Origin: a virus
Virus record (IMG/VR): IMGVR_UViG_3300042430_002694
Location: 186,001 to 250,000 of that record
Length of the DNA stretch: 64,000 bases
Reading direction: 5' to 3' (one strand)
A program made the translations under genes and the position numbers. Below, one piece after another: positions 8,476 through 16,996 of the stretch (position 1 is the stretch's first letter; each line of letters opens with the position of its first letter). The notes under the pieces are model-generated. The model was not told the origin of the DNA. It did not search any database and saw only the letters and a program-made list of their open reading frames with translations.

Positions 8476-9618
8476 ATGAATGTAAACCAAATAAAAACAG
8501 AAATTCTTTCAGGTTTAACTATTGCAATTGCTCTTGTACCTGAAGCAATTTCATTTGCTTTATTAGTCGGAGCTTCTCCTCAAATTGGATTATGGGCAGC
8601 AGTCTTCATGGCTCTGTCTACTGCAATATTCGGCGGAAGACCTGGTTTAATTAGTGGAGCGACTGGGGCAACTGCCGTAATTATGGCCGGCCTCGTATCA
8701 ATTGCTGGAATTGAATCGCTTTTCCTTGGAGTAGTAGTTGCTGGAATTATTCAATTGATAATTTGGGCTTCAGGTGCATGGAAAATATTTAAAAAGATTC
8801 CGCCTTCTGCTATTTCAGGTTTCTTAATTGCACTAGCGATTATGATTTTAGTAAGCCAGTTTAAATACTTAACTATCGGTAATCCATCTTCTACTGGCCT
8901 AATATTAACTATATCAACTATATTATTATGCGCAGCTGCAATGATATGGTCCTCACGGAAATTTAGTTTTCCTCCAGCGTTAGTGTCGATTACAGTTGGT
9001 TGCTTAATGGGAATTCCATTAGGCTTAGCGACAGTCGGCGATCTATCGCCAGTAACCGCAAGCTTGCCAACGCTAGCTATCCCAACCTTTAGTTGGAGTC
9101 TGCTATTGACAGTCTTACCGTATTCATTCGGGATGGCTGTGTCTGGCTTAACTGAATCTCTGTTGACTGTCGATACTGTGTCTCATAAATTAAATGAACA
9201 CGGCGATAAAGCAAAAGAGACATTTGCTCAAGGGCTTGGTAATATAGTTAGCGGATTCTTTGGAACAATGGGAGGCTGCGTCCTAGTCGGACAGACTAAT
9301 TTAAACGTAAATGCTGGAGCAAAGCATCGACTCTCTGGAATAGTTGCAGGGATTGGGCTCTCTCTAATTATTCTATTGTTTGGGAAATGGATTGAACAAC
9401 TACCGCTAGTTGGATTAATTGGAGTAATGTTGGTAGTTGTATATCAAACTGGGGATTGGCAAAGCATAAAATCAGGAAATAAACTTAACTTATTGAGTAT
9501 TATATTGACAGTTATTATTTCGTTAGCTACTCATAACTTAGCAATCGGTGTAATCATCGGGTCAATTGTATTCTATTTTAGTAAATTAATATTAAAGCAT
9601 GACACACGTAAAGAATAA
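8476..9618 (+). CDS. SulP/SLC26-family anion permease without STAS domain
   Basis: A 380-aa integral membrane protein with about ten or more hydrophobic helices. The N-terminus (LSGLTIAIALVPEAISFALL) is the SulP signature first helix, and GGRPGLISGATGATAV (about residues 54-69) matches the conserved core anion site region. The usual cytoplasmic C-terminal STAS domain is absent; the gene ends after the last helix. SulP proteins move sulfate, bicarbonate or other anions across the inner membrane. It sits between the two topoisomerase subunit genes with its own leaderless-type promoter and overlaps the next gene by 20 nt, which looks like acquired cargo. Confidence 0.85.
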   Translation: MNVNQIKTEILSGLTIAIALVPEAISFALLVGASPQIGLWAAVFMALSTAIFGGRPGLISGATGATAVIMAGLVSIAGIESLFLGVVVAGIIQLIIWASGAWKIFKKIPPSAISGFLIALAIMILVSQFKYLTIGNPSSTGLILTISTILLCAAAMIWSSRKFSFPPALVSITVGCLMGIPLGLATVGDLSPVTASLPTLAIPTFSWSLLLTVLPYSFGMAVSGLTESLLTVDTVSHKLNEHGDKAKETFAQGLGNIVSGFFGTMGGCVLVGQTNLNVNAGAKHRLSGIVAGIGLSLIILLFGKWIEQLPLVGLIGVMLVVVYQTGDWQSIKSGNKLNLLSIILTVIISLATHNLAIGVIIGSIVFYFSKLILKHDTRKE

Positions 9619-10960
9619 AACAGTAACTGAATACTTAGATCAGGACTATGCGATGTACGGAATGTACACGTTAGAAAACCGGGCAATTCCTTCTGTAATA
9701 GATGGTTTCAAACCTACTCAGCGTAAAATCATTTATATCTCAGATAAAGTCTGGAAATCAGGCAATGAAAAGCCATTAAAGATATTCCAGTTAGGTGGTA
9801 AGATCGCAGCAGATGCCCACTACCATCACGGTGACGGGTCTCTAAATGGTGCAATCATTGGGATGGCTCAGTCATTTAAGAATTCATTACCTCTTCTTGA
9901 CGAGATAGGCCAGTTCGGATCTCTAAGATCTCCTGAAGCTGGTGCGGCTCGTTATATTTCAACTAAACTTACTGGAAATTTTAGACTTCTTTACAAGGAT
10001 TTTGAATTGCTTGAGAATCAAGTCGAAGAAGGAAATACGATTGAACCTAAATTCTTCTTGCCAATTATCCCAACCGTTCTACTAAACGGAAGCTCAGGTA
10101 TTGCAGTAGGATTTGCCACTAACATATTAAATCGTAATCCATTAGACTTAGTAGACTCATGTCTTAAAGTATTAGATGGCAAGAAAATAGGCAAACTGCT
10201 TCCATGGTGGAGAGACTACATTGGCCCAGTCGAGTCAGTCGTTGGAACTAACCAGTACATTATGCGTGGAGTATACGAAGTTCTGAATACTACTACTGTC
10301 AAGATTACAGAGCTTCCGCCATCAATGACTTTTCAGAAATACGAAGTTCATTTGAATACTCTACAAGATAGAGGAATTATTGTTTCGTACGATGACAATT
10401 CTTCAAATGGAATCAACTACACTCTTAAATTTGCAAGAGCTACACTAGCTGACCTAATTGGAAAAGGCCGGCTCGACCAAACCCTTAAGATGATTGAGAC
10501 TGAAACTGAGAACTTAACCTGCTTAAATGAAAAGGGCAAGCTTGCAATCTTTGAGGACATTACTCAAGTGGTAGATTACTTTGTAAACTTTAGATTAAGT
10601 TTCTATGATAAACGCAAAGCATTCTTAATCAAGAAGTACGGTGAAGAATTAATTTACTTATCGAACCGAGCTAAATTCATTAAGCTTATTATTGATGGTA
10701 AACTTAAAGTAAATAACGTTCCACGTAAAGAGATCATTCTCTACCTGCAAACGGCAGACTTCGACGAAGTTAATGGATCGTATAACTACTTACTCAACAT
10801 GCCAATCCACTCTCTGACTAAAGAAACTTACGAGCAATTATTGAAAGAAGTTGCTGATATTAAATCGCTATTAGTCGATATTAAAAAGAAGGATCCAACT
10901 GAGATGTATCGAGAAGATTTATTTGAGCTAAAGAAAAACCTAAAGTATTCTTCAAAGTAA
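9599..10960 (+). CDS. Type II DNA topoisomerase, DNA-cleaving subunit (GyrA/T4 gp52 type)
   Basis: A 453-aa protein. RAIPSVIDGFKPTQRKI near residue 27 is the GyrA/ParC/gp52 signature. HYHHGDGSLNGAI precedes the active-site region, and GAARYIST places the catalytic tyrosine at about residue 119, which forms the transient phosphotyrosyl bond with DNA. A coiled tail follows. The length is close to T4 gp52, with no GyrA beta-pinwheel, as expected for a non-supercoiling phage enzyme. It partners the subunit at 4879 and starts 20 nt inside the permease gene. Confidence 0.95.
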   Translation: MTHVKNKTVTEYLDQDYAMYGMYTLENRAIPSVIDGFKPTQRKIIYISDKVWKSGNEKPLKIFQLGGKIAADAHYHHGDGSLNGAIIGMAQSFKNSLPLLDEIGQFGSLRSPEAGAARYISTKLTGNFRLLYKDFELLENQVEEGNTIEPKFFLPIIPTVLLNGSSGIAVGFATNILNRNPLDLVDSCLKVLDGKKIGKLLPWWRDYIGPVESVVGTNQYIMRGVYEVLNTTTVKITELPPSMTFQKYEVHLNTLQDRGIIVSYDDNSSNGINYTLKFARATLADLIGKGRLDQTLKMIETETENLTCLNEKGKLAIFEDITQVVDYFVNFRLSFYDKRKAFLIKKYGEELIYLSNRAKFIKLIIDGKLKVNNVPRKEIILYLQTADFDEVNGSYNYLLNMPIHSLTKETYEQLLKEVADIKSLLVDIKKKDPTEMYREDLFELKKNLKYSSK

Positions 10961-10982
10961 AATAAAAATAAAGTAATCAACC

Positions 10983-11534
10983 ATGTTAAAATCATTTAGC
11001 CAATTCGTAACTGGATTATTTGAAAAGAAAGGAGACGCTCATAGTTATGGATGTGCAATGGTCTATTTCAATTTTCCAACAATGCCTGAACTGCATTCAA
11101 AAATAGATGAAGCAGATATCTACACAGAAGAGGGCGATCGTTCATACGGTCTTGAGGATGAACCTCATACAACTCTTTTATATGGACTTCATTCGGCAGA
11201 TATTAATGACGCTAAGGTATTAGAGATATGTAAATCTAAACCAATCGGTCAACTGACTCTACATAATGCATCTCTATTTGAGAATGCTAAATACGATGTA
11301 CTTAAGTTTGATGTAGAAAATCCAGTGTTGGCTGAGATTAATGCAGAACTTAGTAAGTTACCTCACACTACTGATTTCCCAGACTACCATCCACATGCAA
11401 CAATCGGGTACCTAAAGCCTGGAACCGGCAAGAAATACGTTGACTTATTTAATGGTAATCGGCATGAAGTCGCTGCTCATAAAATAGTTTATTCAAAACC
11501 TGACGACAGTCGAATCGAAGAAGAATGGAATTAA
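10983..11534 (+). CDS. Tagged 2H phosphoesterase (RNA ligase/cyclic-phosphodiesterase fold)
   Basis: A 183-aa protein. Residues 1-16 (MLKSFSQFVTGLFEKK) match the capsid-targeting-like tag. Two catalytic HxT motifs are present, PHTTLLYG (about residue 60) and HPHATIGYL (about residue 140), defining the 2H superfamily, which hydrolyses cyclic phosphates or 2'-5' bonds. Phage members include Acb1, which degrades CBASS cyclic-nucleotide signals, and RNA-repair phosphodiesterases; motif reading cannot choose between them. The tag suggests delivery with the genome. It overlaps the next gene by 10 nt. Confidence 0.75.
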   Translation: MLKSFSQFVTGLFEKKGDAHSYGCAMVYFNFPTMPELHSKIDEADIYTEEGDRSYGLEDEPHTTLLYGLHSADINDAKVLEICKSKPIGQLTLHNASLFENAKYDVLKFDVENPVLAEINAELSKLPHTTDFPDYHPHATIGYLKPGTGKKYVDLFNGNRHEVAAHKIVYSKPDDSRIEEEWN

Positions 11535-11980
11535 TTAGTACATACATTTGCAAGCAAGGAGATATTGGTGTCCACAATAATATGTTTGGTGGAATTATCC
11601 TTTCTATTATTGACGATGCTGCTGCAAGTTATGCATCTCAAATATGCGACACCCAACGAGTAGTAACCCTAAAAATTGACGAGCTGGTTTTTTCAAAGCC
11701 AGTAAAGGTCGGTAATATTATAAAAATATACGGATCAGTAAAGGCGTTTGGAACAACTTCAGTTACTCTATACATTGAAGTTCGTAAGCATAATGTTTAC
11801 ACTGGAGTTCAAACAGTAGTTACTCACACAAATATAAAATTCGTTCGGATTGACGATGAGGGTAATTCCCTAGCAATTAGCGAAGGAGTCAAAGTTAGAT
11901 ACACTGATCGAGTTAAGGAATTCGGCAGAGCTCTACTTGATCCAGACGAAATGTCAACTCGTAAAAATAAAAACAAATAA
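11525..11980 (+). CDS. Hotdog-fold acyl-CoA thioesterase
   Basis: A 151-aa protein with the YciA-type acyl-CoA thioesterase pattern: HNNMFGGIILSIIDDAAA (about residues 17-34) contains the N-x-x-G-G helix and the catalytic Asp, followed by hotdog strands (VTLKIDELVFSKPVKVGN, then NIKFVRID). It would hydrolyse acyl-CoA in the cytoplasm. The phage role is unclear (lipid supply or membrane change). It overlaps the 2H phosphoesterase gene by 10 nt, so the two are probably cotranslated. Confidence 0.75.
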   Translation: MELISTYICKQGDIGVHNNMFGGIILSIIDDAAASYASQICDTQRVVTLKIDELVFSKPVKVGNIIKIYGSVKAFGTTSVTLYIEVRKHNVYTGVQTVVTHTNIKFVRIDDEGNSLAISEGVKVRYTDRVKEFGRALLDPDEMSTRKNKNK

Positions 11981-11981
11981 C

Positions 11982-12158
11982 ATGATAACTCAAGAAATCT
12001 TAGACTCATTCGTTTATGAAACGCTTTCCGGAGAGTGGAACGTAACTGACCCTACTGAATTTGATCAGGTCCTAGTGGCAGGCCCATTTAAAACCAAAGA
12101 AGCAGCTGAAGCTGCTCTTATTGAATACGTTAAAGTAAATGAAATTACTTTCGAGTAA
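11982..12158 (+). CDS. Small unknown protein, 58 aa
   Basis: ATG 11982 is chosen, 1 nt after the thioesterase stop; an in-frame TTG at 11937 would lie inside that gene. The product is acidic, with an AGPFKTKEAAEAALIEYV segment reminiscent of small SPOR-like or loop-helix domains, but too short to assign. Its stop abuts the stop of the convergent reverse-strand gene with no spacer. Confidence 0.6.
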   Translation: MITQEILDSFVYETLSGEWNVTDPTEFDQVLVAGPFKTKEAAEAALIEYVKVNEITFE

Positions 12159-12902
12159 TTAAAAGATATACTTTAAAAGAACTGACGCAGTTTCCTGAGA
12201 AGGATTAACTGAGTCTGTTATGTAATGAGGGTAACCTTGATAGCTATACGTATAAACTAATCCTATTTCTAAATTCTTTTTAATCTTAAGTGCGATTGTG
12301 TTTGTACTTCGCATGTTTAAATTATCTAGAAAAGAAACTTCTCTGCTTGAATAAATTGCTGGCTGAAATAGAGTAACTGACGAGATCTTAATCAATCCGC
12401 TTTCGTAATTTGCTCTAAGTCTAGATGATGCTCTTACTGTAAAGTTATTATTTGAAACCTTAATGCTGGACCAAAAATACTCTGGCAAAATTACTTCAGA
12501 GAAAACAATATCGAACTTCTTATTCTTGATAATTGATACGCCTAATCCCAAACCAGCTGAGCTTCGAAGATCTATTTTTCTCATGTATGATCTCTCATCT
12601 TCAGTAAATCCAATAACTTTAAACTTACCTATCTGTTTTGAAATATTTCCAGTCAAGTAGACTTCATTTTCGTACTGAGTCATTTCAGATTTTCCATACG
12701 CGGATTGCTTGCTCCAACGGTAAGTAGTATTTAGATTCCATTGATACGATCCAGTATCTCTTTTTAATTCAGCTTTCGTTGTAATACCAATTGCACTAAA
12801 GTTTCCCCTAGTTCCATCTCCTCCAACCGATATTGATTTTTTAATTTGACTAAATACAGGTAATGAGACTGTCAGTAATAGTATCGTTAATATAAACTTC
12901 AT
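12159..12902 (-). CDS. Exported beta-barrel-like protein, 247 aa
   Basis: The N-terminus MKFILTILLLTVSLPVFSQ is a typical Bacteroidota signal peptide ending SQ. The rest alternates polar and hydrophobic residues in short strands and ends in an aromatic residue (LLKYIF), as expected of an outer-membrane beta-barrel. No family recognised. It is the last gene of the reverse block and shares one base (TAATG) with the gene before it. Confidence 0.65.
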   Translation of the reverse strand: MKFILTILLLTVSLPVFSQIKKSISVGGDGTRGNFSAIGITTKAELKRDTGSYQWNLNTTYRWSKQSAYGKSEMTQYENEVYLTGNISKQIGKFKVIGFTEDERSYMRKIDLRSSAGLGLGVSIIKNKKFDIVFSEVILPEYFWSSIKVSNNNFTVRASSRLRANYESGLIKISSVTLFQPAIYSSREVSFLDNLNMRSTNTIALKIKKNLEIGLVYTYSYQGYPHYITDSVNPSQETASVLLKYIF

Positions 12903-13369
12903 TATTTGTTACGTGTATTTTTTAACTGTATTATTTGGTTAACTGCATTTAGGAATAACCAGTCCTCGACATCAGTTAACTTACATAAAAAATTATATTC
13001 ATGCATGTAACACATGAGCTCCTCTTCTCTTGCTGTAAACTTAATCAAGTTATTCCATAAGTACAGGTGATACGACTCATGCACCAATACGGCCGCTAAA
13101 TTATTAATAGACGGACTAGTTACGTCCTTTGTATTAATCACAATAGTATTGGGTGGAAGGTTAGTAGATCTATCGCCCATTATAAACTCAATTCGTTTAC
13201 AATTCGTAATCAGAGTTTGGTAACTAACTGAGTCAGTATCTTTTACAAGTAAAATAGCCCTCTCGACTCTAGCCTTCCAGCCGTCTCCGACATCGTCTAT
13301 TACTATTTGAGAAAATCCAAATACTGGAATCGTTAATATTAATACAATTAAGGCATTTTTAAAATACAT
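12902..13369 (-). CDS. Exported HExxH metallopeptidase-like protein, 155 aa
   Basis: Signal peptide (residues 1-21, ending GFSQ). LVHESYHLYLW (about residues 90-100) is a HExxH zinc motif, and a downstream acidic cluster (AREEEL) could give the third ligand, as in gluzincins. That would make it a small periplasmic or surface protease or a degenerate relative. It overlaps the upstream gene by 22 nt and the downstream gene by 1 nt. Confidence 0.55.
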   Translation of the reverse strand: MYFKNALIVLILTIPVFGFSQIVIDDVGDGWKARVERAILLVKDTDSVSYQTLITNCKRIEFIMGDRSTNLPPNTIVINTKDVTSPSINNLAAVLVHESYHLYLWNNLIKFTAREEELMCYMHEYNFLCKLTDVEDWLFLNAVNQIIQLKNTRNK

Positions 13370-13821
13370 TGTTCAAGTGCTTTTTTGATAGAATTAGATA
13401 CTGTCATTTTAGAAAACGGCATAGCACCCTCTTCCAATTCAATCATTACGGCTCTCACCTCAGTCTCAGACTCGCCAGTCCCTTCGTACTTTTGCCCGTT
13501 ATAATAAATTCGAACAGCGACTTGTGTAACCTGCTCAGTCTTTTCTATTCCAGCAATACGTATGGTACTTTTAGGAATACCGAAATAATAGATCTCAATC
13601 TTAATTGGGGATCCTGCATCAGATAGACAGTATTTAGAAGAAAGTAGGTCTTCTGCTATTTGCTTTACACCAAACCGAATATCACGGTTTCCTAATTCCC
13701 TAACCTTTGCGGTAGAATATACTGTGTCTATTTTAATACACATGTGAATTGGGCTAGTTTGCGAAAAAGCCAGCAGCTGTACCAATAGTAAAACTGCAAG
13801 CAATAAAATAAACTTCTTCAT
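13348..13821 (-). CDS. Exported unknown protein, 157 aa
   Basis: Signal peptide MKKFILLLAVLLLVQLLAFSQ, then a mature alpha/beta domain with two Cys (HMCIKID and SKYCLSD) that could form a disulfide. The pattern of strands followed by EGTGESETEVRAVMIEL resembles periplasmic assembly-factor folds such as the small partners of CsgG-type secretion systems, but I cannot name a family. Coupled by overlap to the metallopeptidase-like gene. Confidence 0.55.
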   Translation of the reverse strand: MKKFILLLAVLLLVQLLAFSQTSPIHMCIKIDTVYSTAKVRELGNRDIRFGVKQIAEDLLSSKYCLSDAGSPIKIEIYYFGIPKSTIRIAGIEKTEQVTQVAVRIYYNGQKYEGTGESETEVRAVMIELEEGAMPFSKMTVSNSIKKALEQCILKMP

Positions 13822-13834
13822 CTTATAAAATTTA

Positions 13835-14116
13835 TTATTTTTTTAGTTCAATTATTGCATCCTCAACGTATTTATCACGTTGGTCTTGTAAGTATTGTAT
13901 TCGATCGAGCATAATTTGTTTATCATCCTTTACTGTTTGCTCAGTATAGGCTTTTTGTGCTTCATATAGTTTTTGCCAATACGCTACACGCTCTTCCATC
14001 ATCACGCCTTGATACCAAATAACCGCTATCATAAGTACGATGGTAAATGATTGTTCTTTTAGTTTAGAAAAGAAGGTATCCGTAAATCCTGAAGTAGGGT
14101 TTGTTTCTTCTGCCAT
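13835..14116 (-). CDS. Membrane-anchored coiled-coil protein, 93 aa (spanin/holin-module candidate)
   Basis: One transmembrane segment (about residues 24-40, FTIVLMIAVIWYQGVMM) followed by a charged helix (about 41-93) likely to form a coiled coil. N-in/C-out with a periplasmic coiled coil is the layout of an i-spanin, and lysis genes lie in the same block, but no o-spanin partner is evident. An ATAAATAA box precedes it on the reverse strand. Confidence 0.5.
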   Translation of the reverse strand: MAEETNPTSGFTDTFFSKLKEQSFTIVLMIAVIWYQGVMMEERVAYWQKLYEAQKAYTEQTVKDDKQIMLDRIQYLQDQRDKYVEDAIIELKK

Positions 14117-14132
14117 ATTTAATTTGTTTTTT

Positions 14133-14140
14133 TTATTTAT
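14133..14140 (-). promoter_or_regulatory. ATAAATAA late-like promoter box
   Basis: Reverse-strand ATAAATAA upstream of the start at 14116, matching the boxes seen before forward-strand structural genes. Confidence 0.35.
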
Positions 14141-15315
14141 TGTGTATAGCCAGTCCGTAACAGATAAAAGCTAGTAGTTCCTCCATTAGTTGGTGTTGAA
14201 ATAATCATTGATTGAACTCCTGGTATACTGGAGCGTAGATCACTTGTCCCGGAATTAATAGTTGTCCATTGAGCTGGCGTAAATATCCGATACGACGGAT
14301 ATGCATTTATCCAATTTGGAAATCTACCTGAAATTTTACCGAATATGCAATAGGAATCCGTTACATTAAACCGAGTATCTTGATTAACGTCCATTGTATA
14401 ATACAATTTAGAGCTTGGCATCACCGAGTATAATAACATTTGAATAGGGTATTGAGCAGCAGTTGATATTGGATTACTAATAGTCAGATTTTCTAATCTA
14501 ATTTGGAAATCATGGGACGCGTCATCTAAATTAGGTACCATTGAATATAGACCCAACGAATTAGTGTAATATGTTCCCTTTATGCTGAATGTAGTTTCCG
14601 GTGAAGCTGGTGTAAATCTAACTGAATAATTAGTTGCGCTCCATTGAGATGCATTCTTTCCACCGACTGGAACAACCGTTGACGAAGAAGTTGATATTAG
14701 ACCGGCGGTCGCGTTATTACTACCACATAAAGGTTTTGAGGCATAATTTATATCTATTAAATTCGACGTTTCATATAGAATGAACTGAAATGTGTGTAGA
14801 TTTGTTCTACACCCATAATGCGGAACTGCATTAAAAGAGACAGTCAACGATCTATTGGGCGATGTTCCTGATGTTACGTATCTGATGTTAGCTGATCCAG
14901 GAAATAAGTCCTCCCAATCCGCTAAAATTGCGTTTAATGGAGACCCTGCATTTGGAATAAAGGCTGCAGTATATCCAGTTGTTTGGCCCGAGCTAAACCC
15001 GATCCATCCATTTGATCCAACGTAAAATTGAGTATACGTATTTCCAAAGTAGGTAAAACTAAATCCTATATTAAATGGTCCATGTGTAGCATCGTCCGAT
15101 GATGGAATTACGGTACCGGTTGTATAACTAGGAGAAGTCGGATAAGTAGGAAAAGTTACTTCATATTGAACAATCCTTTTGCCGTATAGCAAGACTGGTA
15201 TATTTTGTAAGCCTTGACCATTAGCTCCATAAACATATCCTGAATAAGTAAATGGTTGAGCATACACCGACCCTATAATCAATGTAGCAATTAGTGTGAT
15301 GATAAACTTTCTCAT
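14137..15315 (-). CDS. Secreted protein with dockerin-like C-terminal region, 392 aa
   Basis: Signal peptide (1-19, VYAQ), an N-terminal Ig-like segment (SGYVYGANGQGLQNIPVLLY), a beta-rich domain containing GFSFTYFGNTYTQFYVGSNG, and a C-terminal Ca-loop-like stretch (MDVNQDTRFNVTDSYCIFG). The last ~90 residues parallel the central part of the 640-aa T9SS protein at 18492 (both read F-T/x-A-Q-W/Y-T-T-I), so the two are paralogous there. No T9SS sorting tail is seen on this protein. Likely periplasmic or surface-exposed; binding to the cohesin-like domain of the 640-aa protein is a hypothesis. Confidence 0.65.
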   Translation of the reverse strand: MRKFIITLIATLIIGSVYAQPFTYSGYVYGANGQGLQNIPVLLYGKRIVQYEVTFPTYPTSPSYTTGTVIPSSDDATHGPFNIGFSFTYFGNTYTQFYVGSNGWIGFSSGQTTGYTAAFIPNAGSPLNAILADWEDLFPGSANIRYVTSGTSPNRSLTVSFNAVPHYGCRTNLHTFQFILYETSNLIDINYASKPLCGSNNATAGLISTSSSTVVPVGGKNASQWSATNYSVRFTPASPETTFSIKGTYYTNSLGLYSMVPNLDDASHDFQIRLENLTISNPISTAAQYPIQMLLYSVMPSSKLYYTMDVNQDTRFNVTDSYCIFGKISGRFPNWINAYPSYRIFTPAQWTTINSGTSDLRSSIPGVQSMIISTPTNGGTTSFYLLRTGYTQ

Positions 15316-16982
15316 AATAGCATGCGAGTTCCCAGCATGATGGTATAGTTTAATGTGGATTCATTAATCGCCCAAGCTCCACCGGCGTTTATGTTAAGCT
15401 TAAATCGTTTAGTTATCCCGATATTAGTTCCCATAATAGGTAAAACCACATGTGGTGATTTTAATAGAACATCATTATAGTAACTAACGTATGGGGCATA
15501 CACGTACAAACATAACATTTTTACTGAAATTCTCTTAGAGATTTTCCAGTCATACATTCCTCCAGCAATAGCAGCAGTTCCTATAAAAGCAGTCCCTGAT
15601 ACTTGGCCGACTGAACCGGTTAGCATATAAAGAGCTTTTAGGTTTTTCGGCTTATTTAGAGTCCACATTTGACCTACTGCTAATGTTCCATAGACAGTCA
15701 TTTGTCTTTCAAAACCAATAGTAAGCGATGTAGAGATTAAATCTATTCTTCGCTTATTCATGAATGCATAAAAGCCTGTAATATTTGGACCCTTTATAGC
15801 AGTCGTATAGTCTGCACTAATTCCGTGAGATCTCTTTCCGTCCCATCTCATTGATGAGTAACCTCCAGTGACCTTTCCTCCAACTGTAACATCTGAATTT
15901 TTAAAATTGAATCCAACGAAATCGCTGCTTGCTAAAATACTAGGTCGATTCCCATTTTTATTAGAGGCACCGGCTGCTCCTCCACCTGCGGAAGTTGATT
16001 CCTGTACTGAACCAACTGATCCGCCAATTAAGTTAGTTTTTCCACCTGCTTCTGTTTCAGAAGTTGGCGTTGACTGATTATTTGAGCCGCTTGTTCCAGA
16101 GCCAGCGGTCGTTCCAGACCCGCCTCCATTAACATTGCCGCTATTTGAAGTTGATCCGCTAGCTTGAGATCCGGTAGTTCCGTTGCCGGTTGTTGATCCG
16201 CTTCCGGTAGTTGAGCCGGTCGTTGAACCGCTTCCGGTAGTTGAGCCGGTCGTTGAACCGCTTCCAGTGGTTGATCCACCTGCTTGAGACCCAGAGGTTC
16301 CATTGCCAGCTTGAGACCCAGCTGTTCCGTTACCGGCAGTTGATCCTGGTTCTCCAGATCCTCCGCTGCTTGTCGAGCCAGTTTCGTTCGAACCTTGAGT
16401 CTGTGAGCCCTGTGTCGTAGAAGATCCACTACTGCTAGTAGAGCTCCCATTGTTACTAGTGGTCCCAGAGTTAGAGCTACCACCAGTACTTCCATTAGAT
16501 TGTGCATTTGTTGAAGTACTATTTTCTGCAGGTTTATCCGCCCCGCCTTTATTTTTGGAGTTACCCTTTGACTTGGAGGAATTTTGTACACTAGAGACAG
16601 TTCCGCCAATCATATTACTTGATCCGCCAGCCATATCAGATAGAGCCGATAATGAGTTTACTATTCCTAGAAAACTAATTGCTGTATTTTGTGCTATATT
16701 AACTGAAGTAGGCATTCCTACTAAACTTGCACATGGGTTGTTATTACCAAAGGAAGAATAAACGCCTTGAGCCCATGTCTCAAAACCTCCATTGTAAAAA
16801 TCCGTTGGTTGAAATGTATTTACTTGACCGTAATAGGTTACTGTTATTCCGTTTGATGGAACTTGTATTGTTTTGTTTATTCCAGTACATGGATCAGTGT
16901 AATTGTAGGAAAAGGTTTGAGCCATTCCCAATGACGATACTAAGATCCACGCAATAAGCAGTATAATTTTTTTAACATACAT
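15312..16982 (-). CDS. Exported Gly/Ser/Thr-rich protein with C-terminal beta-barrel-like domain, 556 aa
   Basis: Signal peptide (1-21, GMAQ), an ~85-residue N-terminal domain, then a long low-complexity linker (about residues 120-330) rich in G, S, T, N and Q with repeated TTGSGS units, then ~220 residues of alternating strands with repeated glycines that look like an outer-membrane beta-barrel. The architecture suggests a barrel-anchored surface protein with a flexible spacer. The other frames across the repeat are also open for long stretches but are compositional shadows. It overlaps the downstream gene start by 4 nt. Confidence 0.65.
   Translation of the reverse strand: MYVKKIILLIAWILVSSLGMAQTFSYNYTDPCTGINKTIQVPSNGITVTYYGQVNTFQPTDFYNGGFETWAQGVYSSFGNNNPCASLVGMPTSVNIAQNTAISFLGIVNSLSALSDMAGGSSNMIGGTVSSVQNSSKSKGNSKNKGGADKPAENSTSTNAQSNGSTGGSSNSGTTSNNGSSTSSSGSSTTQGSQTQGSNETGSTSSGGSGEPGSTAGNGTAGSQAGNGTSGSQAGGSTTGSGSTTGSTTGSGSTTGSTTGSGSTTGNGTTGSQASGSTSNSGNVNGGGSGTTAGSGTSGSNNQSTPTSETEAGGKTNLIGGSVGSVQESTSAGGGAAGASNKNGNRPSILASSDFVGFNFKNSDVTVGGKVTGGYSSMRWDGKRSHGISADYTTAIKGPNITGFYAFMNKRRIDLISTSLTIGFERQMTVYGTLAVGQMWTLNKPKNLKALYMLTGSVGQVSGTAFIGTAAIAGGMYDWKISKRISVKMLCLYVYAPYVSYYNDVLLKSPHVVLPIMGTNIGITKRFKLNINAGGAWAINESTLNYTIMLGTRMLL
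16201..16260. repeat. 30-bp perfect tandem repeat, two copies
   Basis: 16201-16230 and 16231-16260 are identical, and a third degenerate copy follows. The unit encodes ten residues of the TTGSGS linker in the 556-aa protein, so copy number can change without a frameshift. Confidence 0.9.
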
Positions 16983-16996
16983 TTGCGTTTCATATT

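Noticed and set aside
16028-16761. Long frames in other phases over the Gly/Ser-rich gene
   Set aside because: Produced by the repetitive composition of the 556-aa gene; no start context and Ala/Leu/Glu-rich translations without domains.
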